A stretch of DNA of 47,340 nucleotides from a virus. Location of the stretch: positions 1-47,340 of IMG/VR virus record IMGVR_UViG_3300031576_000082. One strand, given 5' to 3'. The first letter of the stretch is position 1. Each line of letters opens with the position of its first letter. The notes below the pieces were generated by a model, which saw only the letters and a list, made by a program, of their open reading frames with translations, did not search any database and was not told the origin of the DNA. The position numbers were made by a program, and so were the translations under genes. Positions 1 through 8,075 of the stretch are shown one piece after another.

Positions 1-127
1 CGGTTACGCTAGGATCGGTGAAATTGTCGATAAACAGCAGGTCAACTTGTGTCCCGCTGACAACGCTGACCACTTCGTAATTGAAATCCTCCACCGACGA
101 TGTGACTTGATCACCCACAGCAAATCC
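1..127. repeat. 127-bp exact terminal repeat, copy 1
   Basis: Bases 1-127 are identical to 47109-47235, and the match stops at base 128. The copy lies inside the tail nozzle gene. Joining the two copies keeps the reading frame, which marks this as a circular-closure overlap. An odd exact length of 127 is typical of k-mer assembly overlap, so a biological terminal repeat is less likely. Confidence 0.95.
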
Positions 128-841
128 CGTCGTGGACGCCACTGTGATGCGGCGCGTCGGGAATAGCGTCTGTAATATTGTCACCGTGAGCGACGTGCTC
201 GAACCGAATGCAGTCACCGTCATTTCCCGCCCAAGAATGCGAAACAACTTACCAACATGGCCAGCCACGAACGGCGAGCCACCGGCCGCTGTCAACGTCA
301 CTCCAGCCCCGCTCGTCGCCGAGGGCTGTACGGTAATCCCCTTGGTGGCGTTGAATCGGTAATACGGCTGGCCGCTGGAGCCGTCTTGTCGTGTTTCAAA
401 AGCCAGATCGGCAATCGTGAATGTCGATCCTGTCCATTTTAATTCTTGTGGCGCGAAATTGCGGTGAGTCACCAACACGCGGTCATTTTCCACCGCCATT
501 TGCATCGCCGTCAGTTCCGTCGCCGTCCAATCGCCCCCACCGGGGCTCGCGGCCAACGATTCGCCTTCGGTGAAAATATCCACCACACCGCCAGTGCGGA
601 AAGACAACAAGCGCTTATCGCCGGCGCGGCTGACGAATTCCTTCAACCGCGCCGCCCCGCTCAATGCCGCAACTCGCGCCAAACCGGGACGGCGGCGAAA
701 ACCACCGCCATTGGTCAAGATCACATTGCGCATGCGCTTGGCTGTGACCAGCCACAGATCGGCATCGGCGCGGCGCTCGTATTGGGGATCCGCTTCGCCG
801 CCCTCGAAAGAGAAGTGAACCTTGTTCCGTGGGCGCGCCAT
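1..841 (-). CDS. Tail nozzle protein (T7 gp12 / tail tubular protein B-like), N-terminal part, cut by the contig edge
   Basis: These are the first 280 codons of the tail nozzle, the ring that closes the distal end of a podovirus tail and contacts the fibres. The ATG at 841 overlaps the stop of the upstream adaptor gene as ATGA, which fixes the start. The N-terminus MARPRNKVHFSFEGGE and the run with WLVTAKRMRNVILTNGG match the opening of the gp12-like family. The frame runs off base 1. It continues in frame at 47108, where the same 127 bases are found, and the joined protein has 714 residues, ending at 45805. The split is therefore an effect of linearising a circle, not a broken gene. Confidence 0.88.
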   Translation of the reverse strand, partial: MARPRNKVHFSFEGGEADPQYERRADADLWLVTAKRMRNVILTNGGGFRRRPGLARVAALSGAARLKEFVSRAGDKRLLSFRTGGVVDIFTEGESLAASPGGGDWTATELTAMQMAVENDRVLVTHRNFAPQELKWTGSTFTIADLAFETRQDGSSGQPYYRFNATKGITVQPSATSGAGVTLTAAGGSPFVAGHVGKLFRILGREMTVTAFGSSTSLTVTILQTLFPTRRITVASTTGFAVGDQVTSSVEDFNYEVVSVVSGTQVDLLFIDNFTDPSVT

Positions 842-1428
842 CACACCCGCCTAGGCTGACGTGCAAACCACGCCCGCAATAAAGGCGCCTGCGCAAACCG
901 CTTCGGCGGCTTCTGGCGGCGATCACGCCCAGCGGCGCGATCCAGCTTGGCGGCGGCGATTTCGCGAATCTCAAGCGAGCGGATGCGCTCCTCGAACGCC
1001 CCGAGTAATCGCCCGAATAATTCTTCCTGAACGGCGCCGGCAAAATCCCCCGGCCAGCGCTCCTCGCTTGATCGCCAATTGTGGATCGCCAGCAATGGCC
1101 CAAGCGCGTTGCTGTAAATCAACGCCTCGGTCATCTCGTAATCGATCGGAACGCCGCTTTCCTCGTCAAGCAGATCGCGCAAATTGAGGGCGCCCGCAGG
1201 AAGTTCGTAGATGTAGAGCCAAGGCGCCGGCGCCGCCGTCACAGTGCGCGAAATGCTGCGCCAGCGGGTGGCGAAAGACCACGCGTGGCGACAGATCATT
1301 TCCTCGACAATTGTCTCATACATCGCCTCCGCGGCGGTCATTTCGTCGGTGTCTTCGCCGAGCACAGCCGGCGCTTCCGCGCCCAGACGCACCAGCGCCG
1401 CCTTCACAATTGCAATCTTCGTGGCCAT
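841..1428 (-). CDS. Tail adaptor protein (T7 gp11 / tail tubular protein A-like)
   Basis: A 195-aa head-tail adaptor that docks under the portal and links it to the nozzle. The opening ATKIAIVKAALVRLGAEA, the segment ICRHAWSFATRW around residues 45-56, and the YIYELPAGALNLRDLL stretch around residues 73-88 are the usual signature of T7 gp11-like proteins. The length fits the family. Its stop overlaps the ATG of the nozzle gene as ATGA, and the gene sits between the capsid genes and the nozzle, where an adaptor is expected. Confidence 0.85.
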   Translation of the reverse strand: MATKIAIVKAALVRLGAEAPAVLGEDTDEMTAAEAMYETIVEEMICRHAWSFATRWRSISRTVTAAPAPWLYIYELPAGALNLRDLLDEESGVPIDYEMTEALIYSNALGPLLAIHNWRSSEERWPGDFAGAVQEELFGRLLGAFEERIRSLEIREIAAAKLDRAAGRDRRQKPPKRFAQAPLLRAWFARQPRRV

Positions 1429-1495
1429 TCAAACACCAAAAACCGGAGCGTTGGATCACAGCGCCCCGGCCAAAGTCGTTCCAGAGAGGCAAAGC

Positions 1496-1852
1496 CTATT
1501 CCTCGGAACGCGACGGCTTTCCTCGCTTCAGCGATTCCATCGCGCCAAGTCTATCGCTGATCAATTGCAGGCCGGCGTCATGTTCCGCCACATTTGCGGT
1601 GATTGCCGCCAACCGGTCGATCAACCCCTTAACCAGCACAACAAGGTCTTGGTTGCCAACTTTCTCCGATTCTGTCGCTTGCACTTTGGCGCGCGCCGCC
1701 CGACGCAGCTGCGCCGCTTCTACAGCCGCTTTGGCAGCCACATCAAGCGGCTCATAATTGATCGCCGGCTCGCCGCCATACTCAATCACCGCCCCAGCCT
1801 CAAGCAACGCATCATTGACATAGGATCGCTTGGTCAAACGGTACTGCGCCAT
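1496..1852 (-). CDS. Conserved small phage structural-region protein
   Basis: 118 aa. It starts MAQYRLTKRSYVNDALLEAG and continues with a short segment reading EYGGEPAINYEPLD, then a long alpha-helical, probably coiled-coil second half. Proteins with this opening often lie between capsid and adaptor genes in podoviruses, and their function is not settled. No catalytic motif is visible. It is 9 bases downstream of the decoration protein gene and is probably co-translated with the head genes. Confidence 0.7.
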   Translation of the reverse strand: MAQYRLTKRSYVNDALLEAGAVIEYGGEPAINYEPLDVAAKAAVEAAQLRRAARAKVQATESEKVGNQDLVVLVKGLIDRLAAITANVAEHDAGLQLISDRLGAMESLKRGKPSRSEE

Positions 1853-1861
1853 GAAGACTCC

Positions 1862-2302
1862 TCAAAACACCACATAACCACGGGGATAATAGCGTTGCGC
1901 GTCAATCGCGGGCGTAATGAAAGCCCGCACCTTGCCAGCGGTCATCGGCCCGGTCGCCACGGTCCAGTTAAGGCCGATAAAACGCTGCGTGATCTTGTTG
2001 ATCTGAATCCGTGTCTTGAACAGTTCAAAACCAATTATTAGTGACGCCTTGCCGGTGACGGCCATCAACTGTTGTAGAGTGGTCGGCGAAGAGAGCGCAG
2101 CGTTGTCATCATCCACAAGGTCAACCGTGAGCGTGGCGGCGCCAGCGGCGGTGAATGCCTCGGTGACCACGCCGACGAGATACAAATCATCCGCCAAGCC
2201 AATGTCACGATTGACCGTCGTGAGGTCATACGTGTCAGTGGATACTCGCGTGGATGTGATGGCGTTATCCCAGTCGAACCGAGCCTGTTTATCGATAATC
2301 AT
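1862..2302 (-). CDS. Bbp16-like capsid decoration/cement protein
   Basis: 146 aa, beginning MIIDKQARFDWDNAITSTRV. The middle contains VGVVTEAFTAAGAATLTVDL followed by DDNAALSSPTTL, a pattern shared with the Bbp16 capsid-cement family of Bordetella phage BPP-1 relatives. Its position directly after the major capsid gene is also the usual one. It probably binds the outer capsid surface and stabilises it. The call rests on recognised sequence pattern plus position. Confidence 0.78.
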   Translation of the reverse strand: MIIDKQARFDWDNAITSTRVSTDTYDLTTVNRDIGLADDLYLVGVVTEAFTAAGAATLTVDLVDDDNAALSSPTTLQQLMAVTGKASLIIGFELFKTRIQINKITQRFIGLNWTVATGPMTAGKVRAFITPAIDAQRYYPRGYVVF

Positions 2303-2311
2303 ACTGTCCTC

Positions 2312-3304
2312 TTAAACCACAACCGCTTCTGTGTTGACTAGAGCATCGGCACGGAGAATTGGGATGCCGTCGAACATCATGATCCGCTTCCCCTCTACGT
2401 TCTCATACGTCAAATTGTTCGACACCCGCTCCAAAATCCCTTGCCGCAGCGCCGACGTGATGGTTTTGTTGGCAAACCAATATTGGCGCCCCGAGCCCAT
2501 CGGCTCTTCCACCCGCTCACTGAGCTGGATCATGAAGGTGATAAGCGCCTTCTGATTGTTGACCACAGTGCGCACATCAGACACATCGATGTTGGCAATT
2601 CGGCCAGCAGCTCGCCAATCGCGCAACGTCAGCCCCGCTTGCCATGCGTATTTTGTCATGAGCACGGTGTAACGTGAGCCGTCAGTTTCTTGGCGCACCT
2701 GGCGGCCCAAATCCTGCGGCTTAAGCCCAGCTGTCGTGCCCTTCGGATAAATCCCATGCAGCGAACTGGGACCAAAGCCGAGCAGCCAAATCGACGTGTT
2801 ATCAGCGCCCGCGCCGGCGGCGGTGATTACATTCTCCGCCGTCTGCGACGTAGCTGCAACCAGCGTATTATAGCGCGGCGCCAGTCCATGGAACCGTTCT
2901 GGGGTTATGGTGACGTTGCCATAGAAGAAGGTGCTCGCCATCATTTGGCTCATGCCCTCGATGTGAGCGGCATCTTCTTGCATTCGCCACGTATCGCGAT
3001 CGTCGCCAGCCAATTCATATTCTAGCTCGTCGACCTCGCCGAAATCCTCCAGATTGCCCGCCGAATCGCGCACGGCGGCCACCACGCCCTTGGTGGGCTG
3101 AACACCCTGATAGAGCGCGCGCCAAGTGGGCGTTGGCAGGCCGACCCGAATCTTAGTCTTATGACCAGCGCCGTCGTTGCACTCGATCCAGGGCATTACC
3201 TGCAACAGCGGATTCTTCTGGTTTAGAATCTCGACCAACATCTGATCGGTTTTGCTCATCGCAATATCAATCAGAGTCGCGAAGTTTGTGCCTACCGTAG
3301 CCAT
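2312..3304 (-). CDS. Major capsid protein (GP7 family, HK97-like fold)
   Basis: 330 aa. The N-terminal part has LQVMPWIECNDGAGHKTKIR (about residues 34-53), then GLPTPTWRALYQGVQPTKG (about 55-73), and later EGMSQMMASTFFYGN (about 116-130) followed by PERFHGLAPRYN. These are the landmarks of the GP7-type major capsid proteins found in many Bbp17-like podoviruses. The start ATG overlaps the scaffold stop (TAATG). It is flanked by the scaffold upstream and the cement protein downstream, the normal head order. Confidence 0.93.
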   Translation of the reverse strand: MATVGTNFATLIDIAMSKTDQMLVEILNQKNPLLQVMPWIECNDGAGHKTKIRVGLPTPTWRALYQGVQPTKGVVAAVRDSAGNLEDFGEVDELEYELAGDDRDTWRMQEDAAHIEGMSQMMASTFFYGNVTITPERFHGLAPRYNTLVAATSQTAENVITAAGAGADNTSIWLLGFGPSSLHGIYPKGTTAGLKPQDLGRQVRQETDGSRYTVLMTKYAWQAGLTLRDWRAAGRIANIDVSDVRTVVNNQKALITFMIQLSERVEEPMGSGRQYWFANKTITSALRQGILERVSNNLTYENVEGKRIMMFDGIPILRADALVNTEAVVV

Positions 3305-3933
3305 TAGGTATTCCCGCTGTTCATGCCCTCAAAGAACACTCTTCCGGGCGAGCCATCTGCCGGCGTGACCGTGGTTATGGGCGCAGCTCCAGGGCCAGCC
3401 GCCAGCTTTGCCAGCGCTTCGATGATCTCGACTTGCTCCGCGGTCACCCAGGTTGTTGAAAACGCCTCGGCCCGCTTTTCACCAACCGCGCGCGTGACGA
3501 ACGCCTTGGCCGCATCGTGGCGTTCCTGCCACTTATTGCCCAGCTTCTTGCGTTCGCCGTCGAGCGCCGCCTTCGCCGCCTTGAATTGCGCGACGTGCTG
3601 GGCGGCATAGGCGCCGGCCACCGCTGAAATCATTGGCTGCGTAGCCTTGTGCTCAACGAACACCTTGGAAATAGCCCCTAACATCGGATCGTCGCGGTTG
3701 ATCACCCATGCGGCGTCCGGGTCTGGATCGAGGTCTTCCGGCAACGACCAGTCGATATCCTCGGGCTTAGCCACGTAGGAGGATTTTAGGTCGGAATAGG
3801 CCTTGAGCTGCGGCAACAGCGCATCAAACTTCACGCCCGTCTTGGCATCCCAATAATCATCCGGCAGCCCATCCGGGCGAACCGGGGCTGTTGGACCTGC
3901 GCCTTCATCTAGCGGGTCGATCTCGTCGGTCAC
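3304..3933 (-). CDS. Capsid scaffolding protein
   Basis: 209 aa, GTG start. An acidic, low-complexity N-terminus (MTDEIDPLDEGAGPTAPVRP) is followed by DDYWDAKTGVKFDALLPQLK and a helical, lysine- and alanine-rich central part. That composition and order are characteristic of podovirus scaffolds, which guide capsid assembly and then leave. It sits immediately upstream of the major capsid gene and overlaps the Bbp19-like gene by 29 bases. Family assignment is by architecture and neighbourhood, since scaffolds diverge fast. Confidence 0.82.
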   Translation of the reverse strand: MTDEIDPLDEGAGPTAPVRPDGLPDDYWDAKTGVKFDALLPQLKAYSDLKSSYVAKPEDIDWSLPEDLDPDPDAAWVINRDDPMLGAISKVFVEHKATQPMISAVAGAYAAQHVAQFKAAKAALDGERKKLGNKWQERHDAAKAFVTRAVGEKRAEAFSTTWVTAEQVEIIEALAKLAAGPGAAPITTVTPADGSPGRVFFEGMNSGNT

Positions 3934-4207
3934 GCTCTCGCGGTTCCTCGCCTAAAGCCAATAATTGGTCGAAGAACCTCTTTCGCGCCTCTATCTCCCT
4001 CAACGCACTCTCAGGGGCATCTGGCGAAACCGCCCGCCCATAGCTATGGGCCAGCATCCAATCGAGCAAAACCTGCCCATCCTTGGTGGCGAATACACTG
4101 AGGGCCGCCTTGCGCAACTCAGTGGGCTCCTTGGCGGTCTCACCCCGAAGCCGCCGCAGCCGCGCGATCGGGTCGGCGCCGAAGCGGCTCAATCTGGCCT
4201 GTCTCAT
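3905..4207 (-). CDS. Bbp19-like small head protein
   Basis: 100 aa. The core VFATKDGQVLLDWMLAHSY (about residues 38-56) and the later ESALREIEARKRFFDQLLAL match the Bbp19-like family that lies between portal and scaffold in BPP-1-type and related podoviruses. The role is unknown, but it is coupled to the portal: ATG and portal stop overlap as ATGA. The C-terminus is very basic and arginine-rich (RERDRRDRPAR). Confidence 0.78.
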   Translation of the reverse strand: MRQARLSRFGADPIARLRRLRGETAKEPTELRKAALSVFATKDGQVLLDWMLAHSYGRAVSPDAPESALREIEARKRFFDQLLALGEEPRERDRRDRPAR

Positions 4208-5781
4208 GCCATCTCCTGCGGGGCTTGCTGAGCTTGCTGGCCTTGCTGGCCTTGCTGGGCCATTTCGGAGGCTTGGGCTATGAGCTGGGCCAATTCCTCT
4301 TCGCTGCGCAGCACCACGATTTCATCACCGATTTCCTCCTGCATGGCGGCGATGGTCGCCCGCCCGTCAATCACCATCTGCGCCTGCTGGGCCAGGACAG
4401 GATTGGCCGCCGACGCCATCAGCCGCTCCGCCTTGGCTAATTTCTCGAATGATCGCGCCTTGGCTTGCGGGCTTTGCGGCTTGAGCATGATCGCATGCGA
4501 TCCAAGCTTGATTGGCGGGAACAGCCCATGTTGGGTGCGTAGCCATTGGTGACCGCGGACAATCGGGATCACCCACTCACGGATCACCTTGCCGCGCGGT
4601 ATCTCAAAGCGCTGCTGCGCGCGGGCGCTCTCATCAGCCCATTGCGTCGCCGTTGGCGGGGTGTCGCCGCGTTGCTCCGGCTTGTCCTGGTAGAGCGCGC
4701 GCTTGATCAGCATGCGCAAATCCTCGGTCTTGTAGAACGCTGCGTTGAACTCACCCTCACCGCCGAGCTTCTTCACATCGAAGCCTTCGCCGAGCTGCAC
4801 CCAATCTCCAGAATTTATGCCCTGTTCCAAATTGGCGCCGCCGTCTGGGTCCGAATAGGCCATAGGCGGGTCAACGACGTTGTGCATCTGCCCGAGGGTG
4901 AGAGCATGCAGTTCCAGCAACACCCTCGCCGGCGCGCAGGCCCACCACGCCGGCCCGACGCCATAGGCCGATTGATGCTCAGTGCGCCAACGTGACACGT
5001 AGAGCGATTCCGCGCCGTCCTGGTCGAACACCGCTTCGTAAACGGTATGTTTCTCAAGCATGACCACGCGCCGCCAATAAGTCTGACCTGGTTTGACCCA
5101 GAGCTTGTGCCAGCCATCGCAGAGCCGGAACGTAGCGTCTTGCCTAGCGTTCGTGAATCGGCGCTGAAGTTCCGCCGGCAGTTTGGTCAGATCAATCCAG
5201 GCGCCGTAATTGGCGATGAAGTGGCGCTTCTCGATCTGGCCTTCGGTAAAGCGGCCGTCGGTCGCTCCGTCCGGTCCCCTCTCGCACAGCAATTGCGAAA
5301 CCGGGATCGGCTCGTAACAAACCGGCTGAACGGCGCCGTAATCACGGCGCTGGATCGCCATCGTGCCCGCCGCCAGCTCGTGGTAGCACTCGTCGGCGGC
5401 GTCATAGAATGACGAGTCCTCCATATCGTCCCAAAACCACGCCACCGCGCCCGATAGCTGATCTGCGATCGCTCGGCGCTGAGCCGGCGGCAGCACCACG
5501 GTCGGGACGTGCTTTACCCACGGTTCATGCGGCGGCGTGAACGTCGCCATCATGTCGGACGCGAAGTCGTCCAGCGTTTCCGGCAGGGTTTGATCGAGGA
5601 TGTCCTGGATTTCATCCTCGGTCATCGGCGTTACGCGCTCTACGTCGATGCGTGAGCGCTGCGGCATGCCGAGCCGGTAAACCTCATTGACAAACCCCGC
5701 CCGCAAAGTGCGGTCGCGCCGCATCTTTTCCAGCCGGCGCTTCAATTCCGCATCGGCGGTGTCTGGTTCGCCGCTTGCCAT
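4204..5781 (-). CDS. Portal protein (podovirus head-to-tail connector)
   Basis: 525 aa, the usual length of T7-like portals. This dodecameric ring is the DNA entry and exit pore of the head. The N-terminal half has PETLDDFASDMMATFTPPHE, the middle has GTMAIQRRDYGAVQP and SAYGVGPAWWACAPARVLLE, and then LGQMHNVVDPPMAYSD, all of which are standard for the head-to-tail connecting protein family. The C-terminus is a glutamine-rich tail with repeated GQQ units, seen in several podovirus portals. It lies 3 bases downstream of a glycine-rich protein gene and overlaps the Bbp19-like gene. Confidence 0.93.
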   Translation of the reverse strand: MASGEPDTADAELKRRLEKMRRDRTLRAGFVNEVYRLGMPQRSRIDVERVTPMTEDEIQDILDQTLPETLDDFASDMMATFTPPHEPWVKHVPTVVLPPAQRRAIADQLSGAVAWFWDDMEDSSFYDAADECYHELAAGTMAIQRRDYGAVQPVCYEPIPVSQLLCERGPDGATDGRFTEGQIEKRHFIANYGAWIDLTKLPAELQRRFTNARQDATFRLCDGWHKLWVKPGQTYWRRVVMLEKHTVYEAVFDQDGAESLYVSRWRTEHQSAYGVGPAWWACAPARVLLELHALTLGQMHNVVDPPMAYSDPDGGANLEQGINSGDWVQLGEGFDVKKLGGEGEFNAAFYKTEDLRMLIKRALYQDKPEQRGDTPPTATQWADESARAQQRFEIPRGKVIREWVIPIVRGHQWLRTQHGLFPPIKLGSHAIMLKPQSPQAKARSFEKLAKAERLMASAANPVLAQQAQMVIDGRATIAAMQEEIGDEIVVLRSEEELAQLIAQASEMAQQGQQGQQAQQAPQEMA

Positions 5782-5784
5782 CTG

Positions 5785-6114
5785 TCACAACAACCGAAAG
5801 CCGCCGCCGCCAAAGCCGCCGCCAAAACCACCGCCGCCGCCGCCTGGGACATACCCCAACGGAAAACTCGCCGATCCGGTAGCCCCCGAGATCGACACAG
5901 CGCCCGGCGGCGCGCCCGGCGCCGCAAGTCCAGCCAACACCTTACGAGCGCCAAATAAACGCATCACCCGGCGAGTACGGCGGGTCATTAACTGACGGCC
6001 AGCAGCGGCTTCATCGGCATCGGCGCGGGCTTGGGCTACCTTCATGCGCTGTTCTTCAGCTAAACGGATTTCCGTCTGTTGGGCGGTTTCACGCGGAGCT
6101 TTTGGAGATTTCAC
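5785..6114 (-). CDS. Small protein with helical N-terminus and glycine-rich tail
   Basis: 109 aa, GTG start. Residues 1-45 form a charged, alanine-rich, probably helical region. Then comes a basic patch (RRTRRVMRLFGARKVLAG), and the last 20 residues are almost only glycine and phenylalanine (GGGGGGFGGGFGGGGFRLL). Short proteins with this layout often precede the portal in podoviruses. The phenylalanine/glycine tail could be a flexible binding segment. Function unknown. It lies 3 bases upstream of the portal and shares its frame of translation coupling. Confidence 0.6.
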   Translation of the reverse strand: MKSPKAPRETAQQTEIRLAEEQRMKVAQARADADEAAAGRQLMTRRTRRVMRLFGARKVLAGLAAPGAPPGAVSISGATGSASFPLGYVPGGGGGGFGGGFGGGGFRLL

Positions 6115-6187
6115 GAATTGCGCCTATGATGCCGCTTGCGACAGCGCACGGTCTGGCGACGGCGTGGGAGGCTCAACGCACCGCCCA

Positions 6188-6406
6188 ATGTGGATTTTGT
6201 TCATCGTCTTCTTCCTGGACGAGGGGACCTACCCCTATTCCTACCCTACCGGCGCGTGGCGCTATGAGACACTGGCTGCATGCGAGGAGGCGCTTGAGCA
6301 AAGGCGGGGCGGCGGACCGCCGGATGGCTGGGATAGACGAGTGCGTTTCGTTGCTGGTCAGTGCGTCACTCCAGAGGATCAGTCGAACCGTCCCGCCGGG
6401 GGGTGA
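6188..6406 (+). CDS. Small membrane-anchored protein encoded antisense within the late operon
   Basis: 72 aa, read opposite to all surrounding genes. It starts MWILFIVFFLDEGTYPYSYP, a hydrophobic anchor, then has a soluble part with YETLAACEEALEQRR and VRFVAGQCVTPED. Short proteins with a MWxLxIV opening, an AAC/AxEAL motif and a late xxxCV cysteine are common in phages and prophages of proteobacteria, with unknown role. No minus-strand ORF fills 6115-6365, which supports this reading. A GGGAGG lies 15 bases upstream of the ATG. The end overlaps the transglycosylase gene end by 41 bases, tail to tail. No clear promoter was found. Confidence 0.55.
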   Translation: MWILFIVFFLDEGTYPYSYPTGAWRYETLAACEEALEQRRGGGPPDGWDRRVRFVAGQCVTPEDQSNRPAGG

Positions 6407-7424
6407 ATTGCACCAAGGTCTGATCGCCGGCCATGTGACTGTAGAGCTCTGCTACAGTGCGAGGATGGCTGTAATCTATATCGTCGCCAGCAGCATTCCG
6501 GTGGAAAAACACCCCCAGATTATTCCTCACCTGGTCGCCTGTAAAATACCTGGTCGCCGATGCGCCCCTGGCGCTCACGCCATAATAGGCGCGGAGCAGA
6601 TTCACGCCAGACTGATCACCAAAGTGCATAACGTAGAGATCCCCGAAAGTGGCCGATCGCCCCACGCGCGGGGCCAGCTCGCGCTCGAACACACCATGAT
6701 TCCGCCGTCCATACTCCCCCGCCATGATCGCCGACCAGCGTTCGTCCCCGCGCAAGCTCAAGGTTTCTTCATCGCTCATCGTGGGCGGCCAGCCGTAACG
6801 CGGCCCCATGCCGCGCATATACGCAATCCAGGTATCCGGGACGAATTGCGTGAGACCGAAGGCTTGTGAGGTTGAGGCGGCGGCGTTTGGATCGCCGCTG
6901 CTTTCCCTGCTCACCACATGCTCCAGATAGGCCAGCGGGGCGCCAGACATGCCAGCCACGTCGGCCAGCACTTCCGGCAACGGACGGTCCTCGTCTGGCG
7001 AATAGAGTCGCAAACGCAAATCGCGACGCTCCAATGTCCCGGCGTAGCCTATGGCTTCCGGTCTCCCAGGACGCTCTCGACTAAGTGGGATATCTTCCAC
7101 TCGCATGCTGTGGGTCCGATTATAATTGTGCACCTGCACCATCCCCTCACCGAATATCCGCGATAGTGACGGTCCAGACTTGTAGATGCGGGAGTAGCGA
7201 TCAGCAGAGCGGATGGTCGATGCATGGAGAGGCGGCGGCGGTCTATGCGATGGATCACGAAAGTCAGAAGATATCCGGCCTCCACGATTAGTGAAAGCAG
7301 CAAAGCCTTCGCTTCGCGATACCGGGTAACCGCGCGGACGGAGAATGCCAAGGCGCTCCAGCCGTTGCGCGCCGGTCTCACGCGGAGAAGGCTCGAATGG
7401 ATGCGGTTTACGCGGCATTGGCAA
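6366..7424 (-). CDS. Virion-associated lytic transglycosylase (SLT fold)
   Basis: 352 aa. The domain at about residues 160-270 has LEHVVSRESSGDPNAAAS, with the catalytic glutamate likely E174, followed by SQAFGLTQFVPDTW (GLTQF about 190-194), the hallmark of SLT-type peptidoglycan transglycosylases. The N-terminal 150 residues are proline- and arginine-rich and unrecognised. In T7 this activity sits inside gp16. Here it is a separate gene between the portal region and terminase, and probably cuts the cell wall during DNA ejection. It could also contribute to lysis, since no separate endolysin is seen. Confidence 0.85.
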   Translation of the reverse strand: MPMPRKPHPFEPSPRETGAQRLERLGILRPRGYPVSRSEGFAAFTNRGGRISSDFRDPSHRPPPPLHASTIRSADRYSRIYKSGPSLSRIFGEGMVQVHNYNRTHSMRVEDIPLSRERPGRPEAIGYAGTLERRDLRLRLYSPDEDRPLPEVLADVAGMSGAPLAYLEHVVSRESSGDPNAAASTSQAFGLTQFVPDTWIAYMRGMGPRYGWPPTMSDEETLSLRGDERWSAIMAGEYGRRNHGVFERELAPRVGRSATFGDLYVMHFGDQSGVNLLRAYYGVSARGASATRYFTGDQVRNNLGVFFHRNAAGDDIDYSHPRTVAELYSHMAGDQTLVQFTPRRDGSTDPLE

Positions 7425-7839
7425 AGGCCTCCCTCGCGCCGCCGCGGCACAGATCGCGCCACAGGCCGATTGGCCGCAGCGCCGCTGACTTGGCGCCGAC
7501 CAAGTGAATCACTGCGACCGTACACCACAAGCCGATCTGCAACCAGAACCGCGGCGCGGGCCGAACCTCTACTTGCAGCACCCGCATACCGCTGACGTGT
7601 CGCATGTGCGTCAGCCATTGATCGAATTGCGCCGGCGGCAGCGACAAGATCGTAACGCCGCCGCGATTCACATCGTAGAGCAGCCAACGCTCGCCGCCCA
7701 CGTCGTACGCGAACGCCATGCAGTGCCAGAAGCCGCGCGGACTCAGCCAATCGACCACATAACGGCGCGGCAGATCGCCGCCGCCGCCGAGAAAGCCAAC
7801 AAACCATTTGGCGATTGGATGATGTTCTCCATCATTCAT
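7408..7839 (-). CDS. Unknown phage protein with H-C core and one membrane segment
   Basis: 143 aa from the ATG at 7839, which overlaps the upstream stop as ATGA. The longer frame upstream is a shadow of neighbours. The sequence YVVDWLSPRGFWHCMAFAYD (about residues 28-47) followed by RWLLYDVNRGGV resembles the layout of a small cysteine-histidine protein found in phage late operons. A hydrophobic stretch at about 99-117 could span a membrane. I do not know its function. A peptidase-like role is only a guess from H39-C40. Confidence 0.62.
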   Translation of the reverse strand: MNDGEHHPIAKWFVGFLGGGGDLPRRYVVDWLSPRGFWHCMAFAYDVGGERWLLYDVNRGGVTILSLPPAQFDQWLTHMRHVSGMRVLQVEVRPAPRFWLQIGLWCTVAVIHLVGAKSAALRPIGLWRDLCRGGAREAFANAA

Positions 7840-8075
7840 TTGACGCTCGCCCAATAGTGCTGCGCCGCCGCCAATTGTCCAAGCATCAAGCAGCGTAGCG
7901 TTGACGGGCTGTCTGGAATAATATTGAAGCCGTCGATTTCGCCGCCCACAGTAATGTAGCGCACACATAGCGCCGAGATGCCGTCCGCCTCCAGCCTTGC
8001 TTGCAAGTCGGCGACCCAGCCTAAAACCTCTTGTCTGGCGCACTCTCTTTCCGGGAACAACGAAACCACATTCAT
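7836..8075 (-). CDS. Small conserved hypothetical protein next to terminase
   Basis: 79 aa, from the ATG at 8075. ATGA overlaps join it both to the large terminase gene upstream and to the next gene downstream, so it belongs to a tightly coupled trio. It starts MNVVSLFPERECARQEVL and ends HYWASVK, and is mixed helix and strand by composition. No motif recognised. Confidence 0.62.
   Translation of the reverse strand: MNVVSLFPERECARQEVLGWVADLQARLEADGISALCVRYITVGGEIDGFNIIPDSPSTLRCLMLGQLAAAQHYWASVK

Noticed and set aside
4225-4995. Plus-strand frames opposite the portal
   Set aside because: Shadows of a well-supported portal gene; leucine/arginine-rich without motifs.
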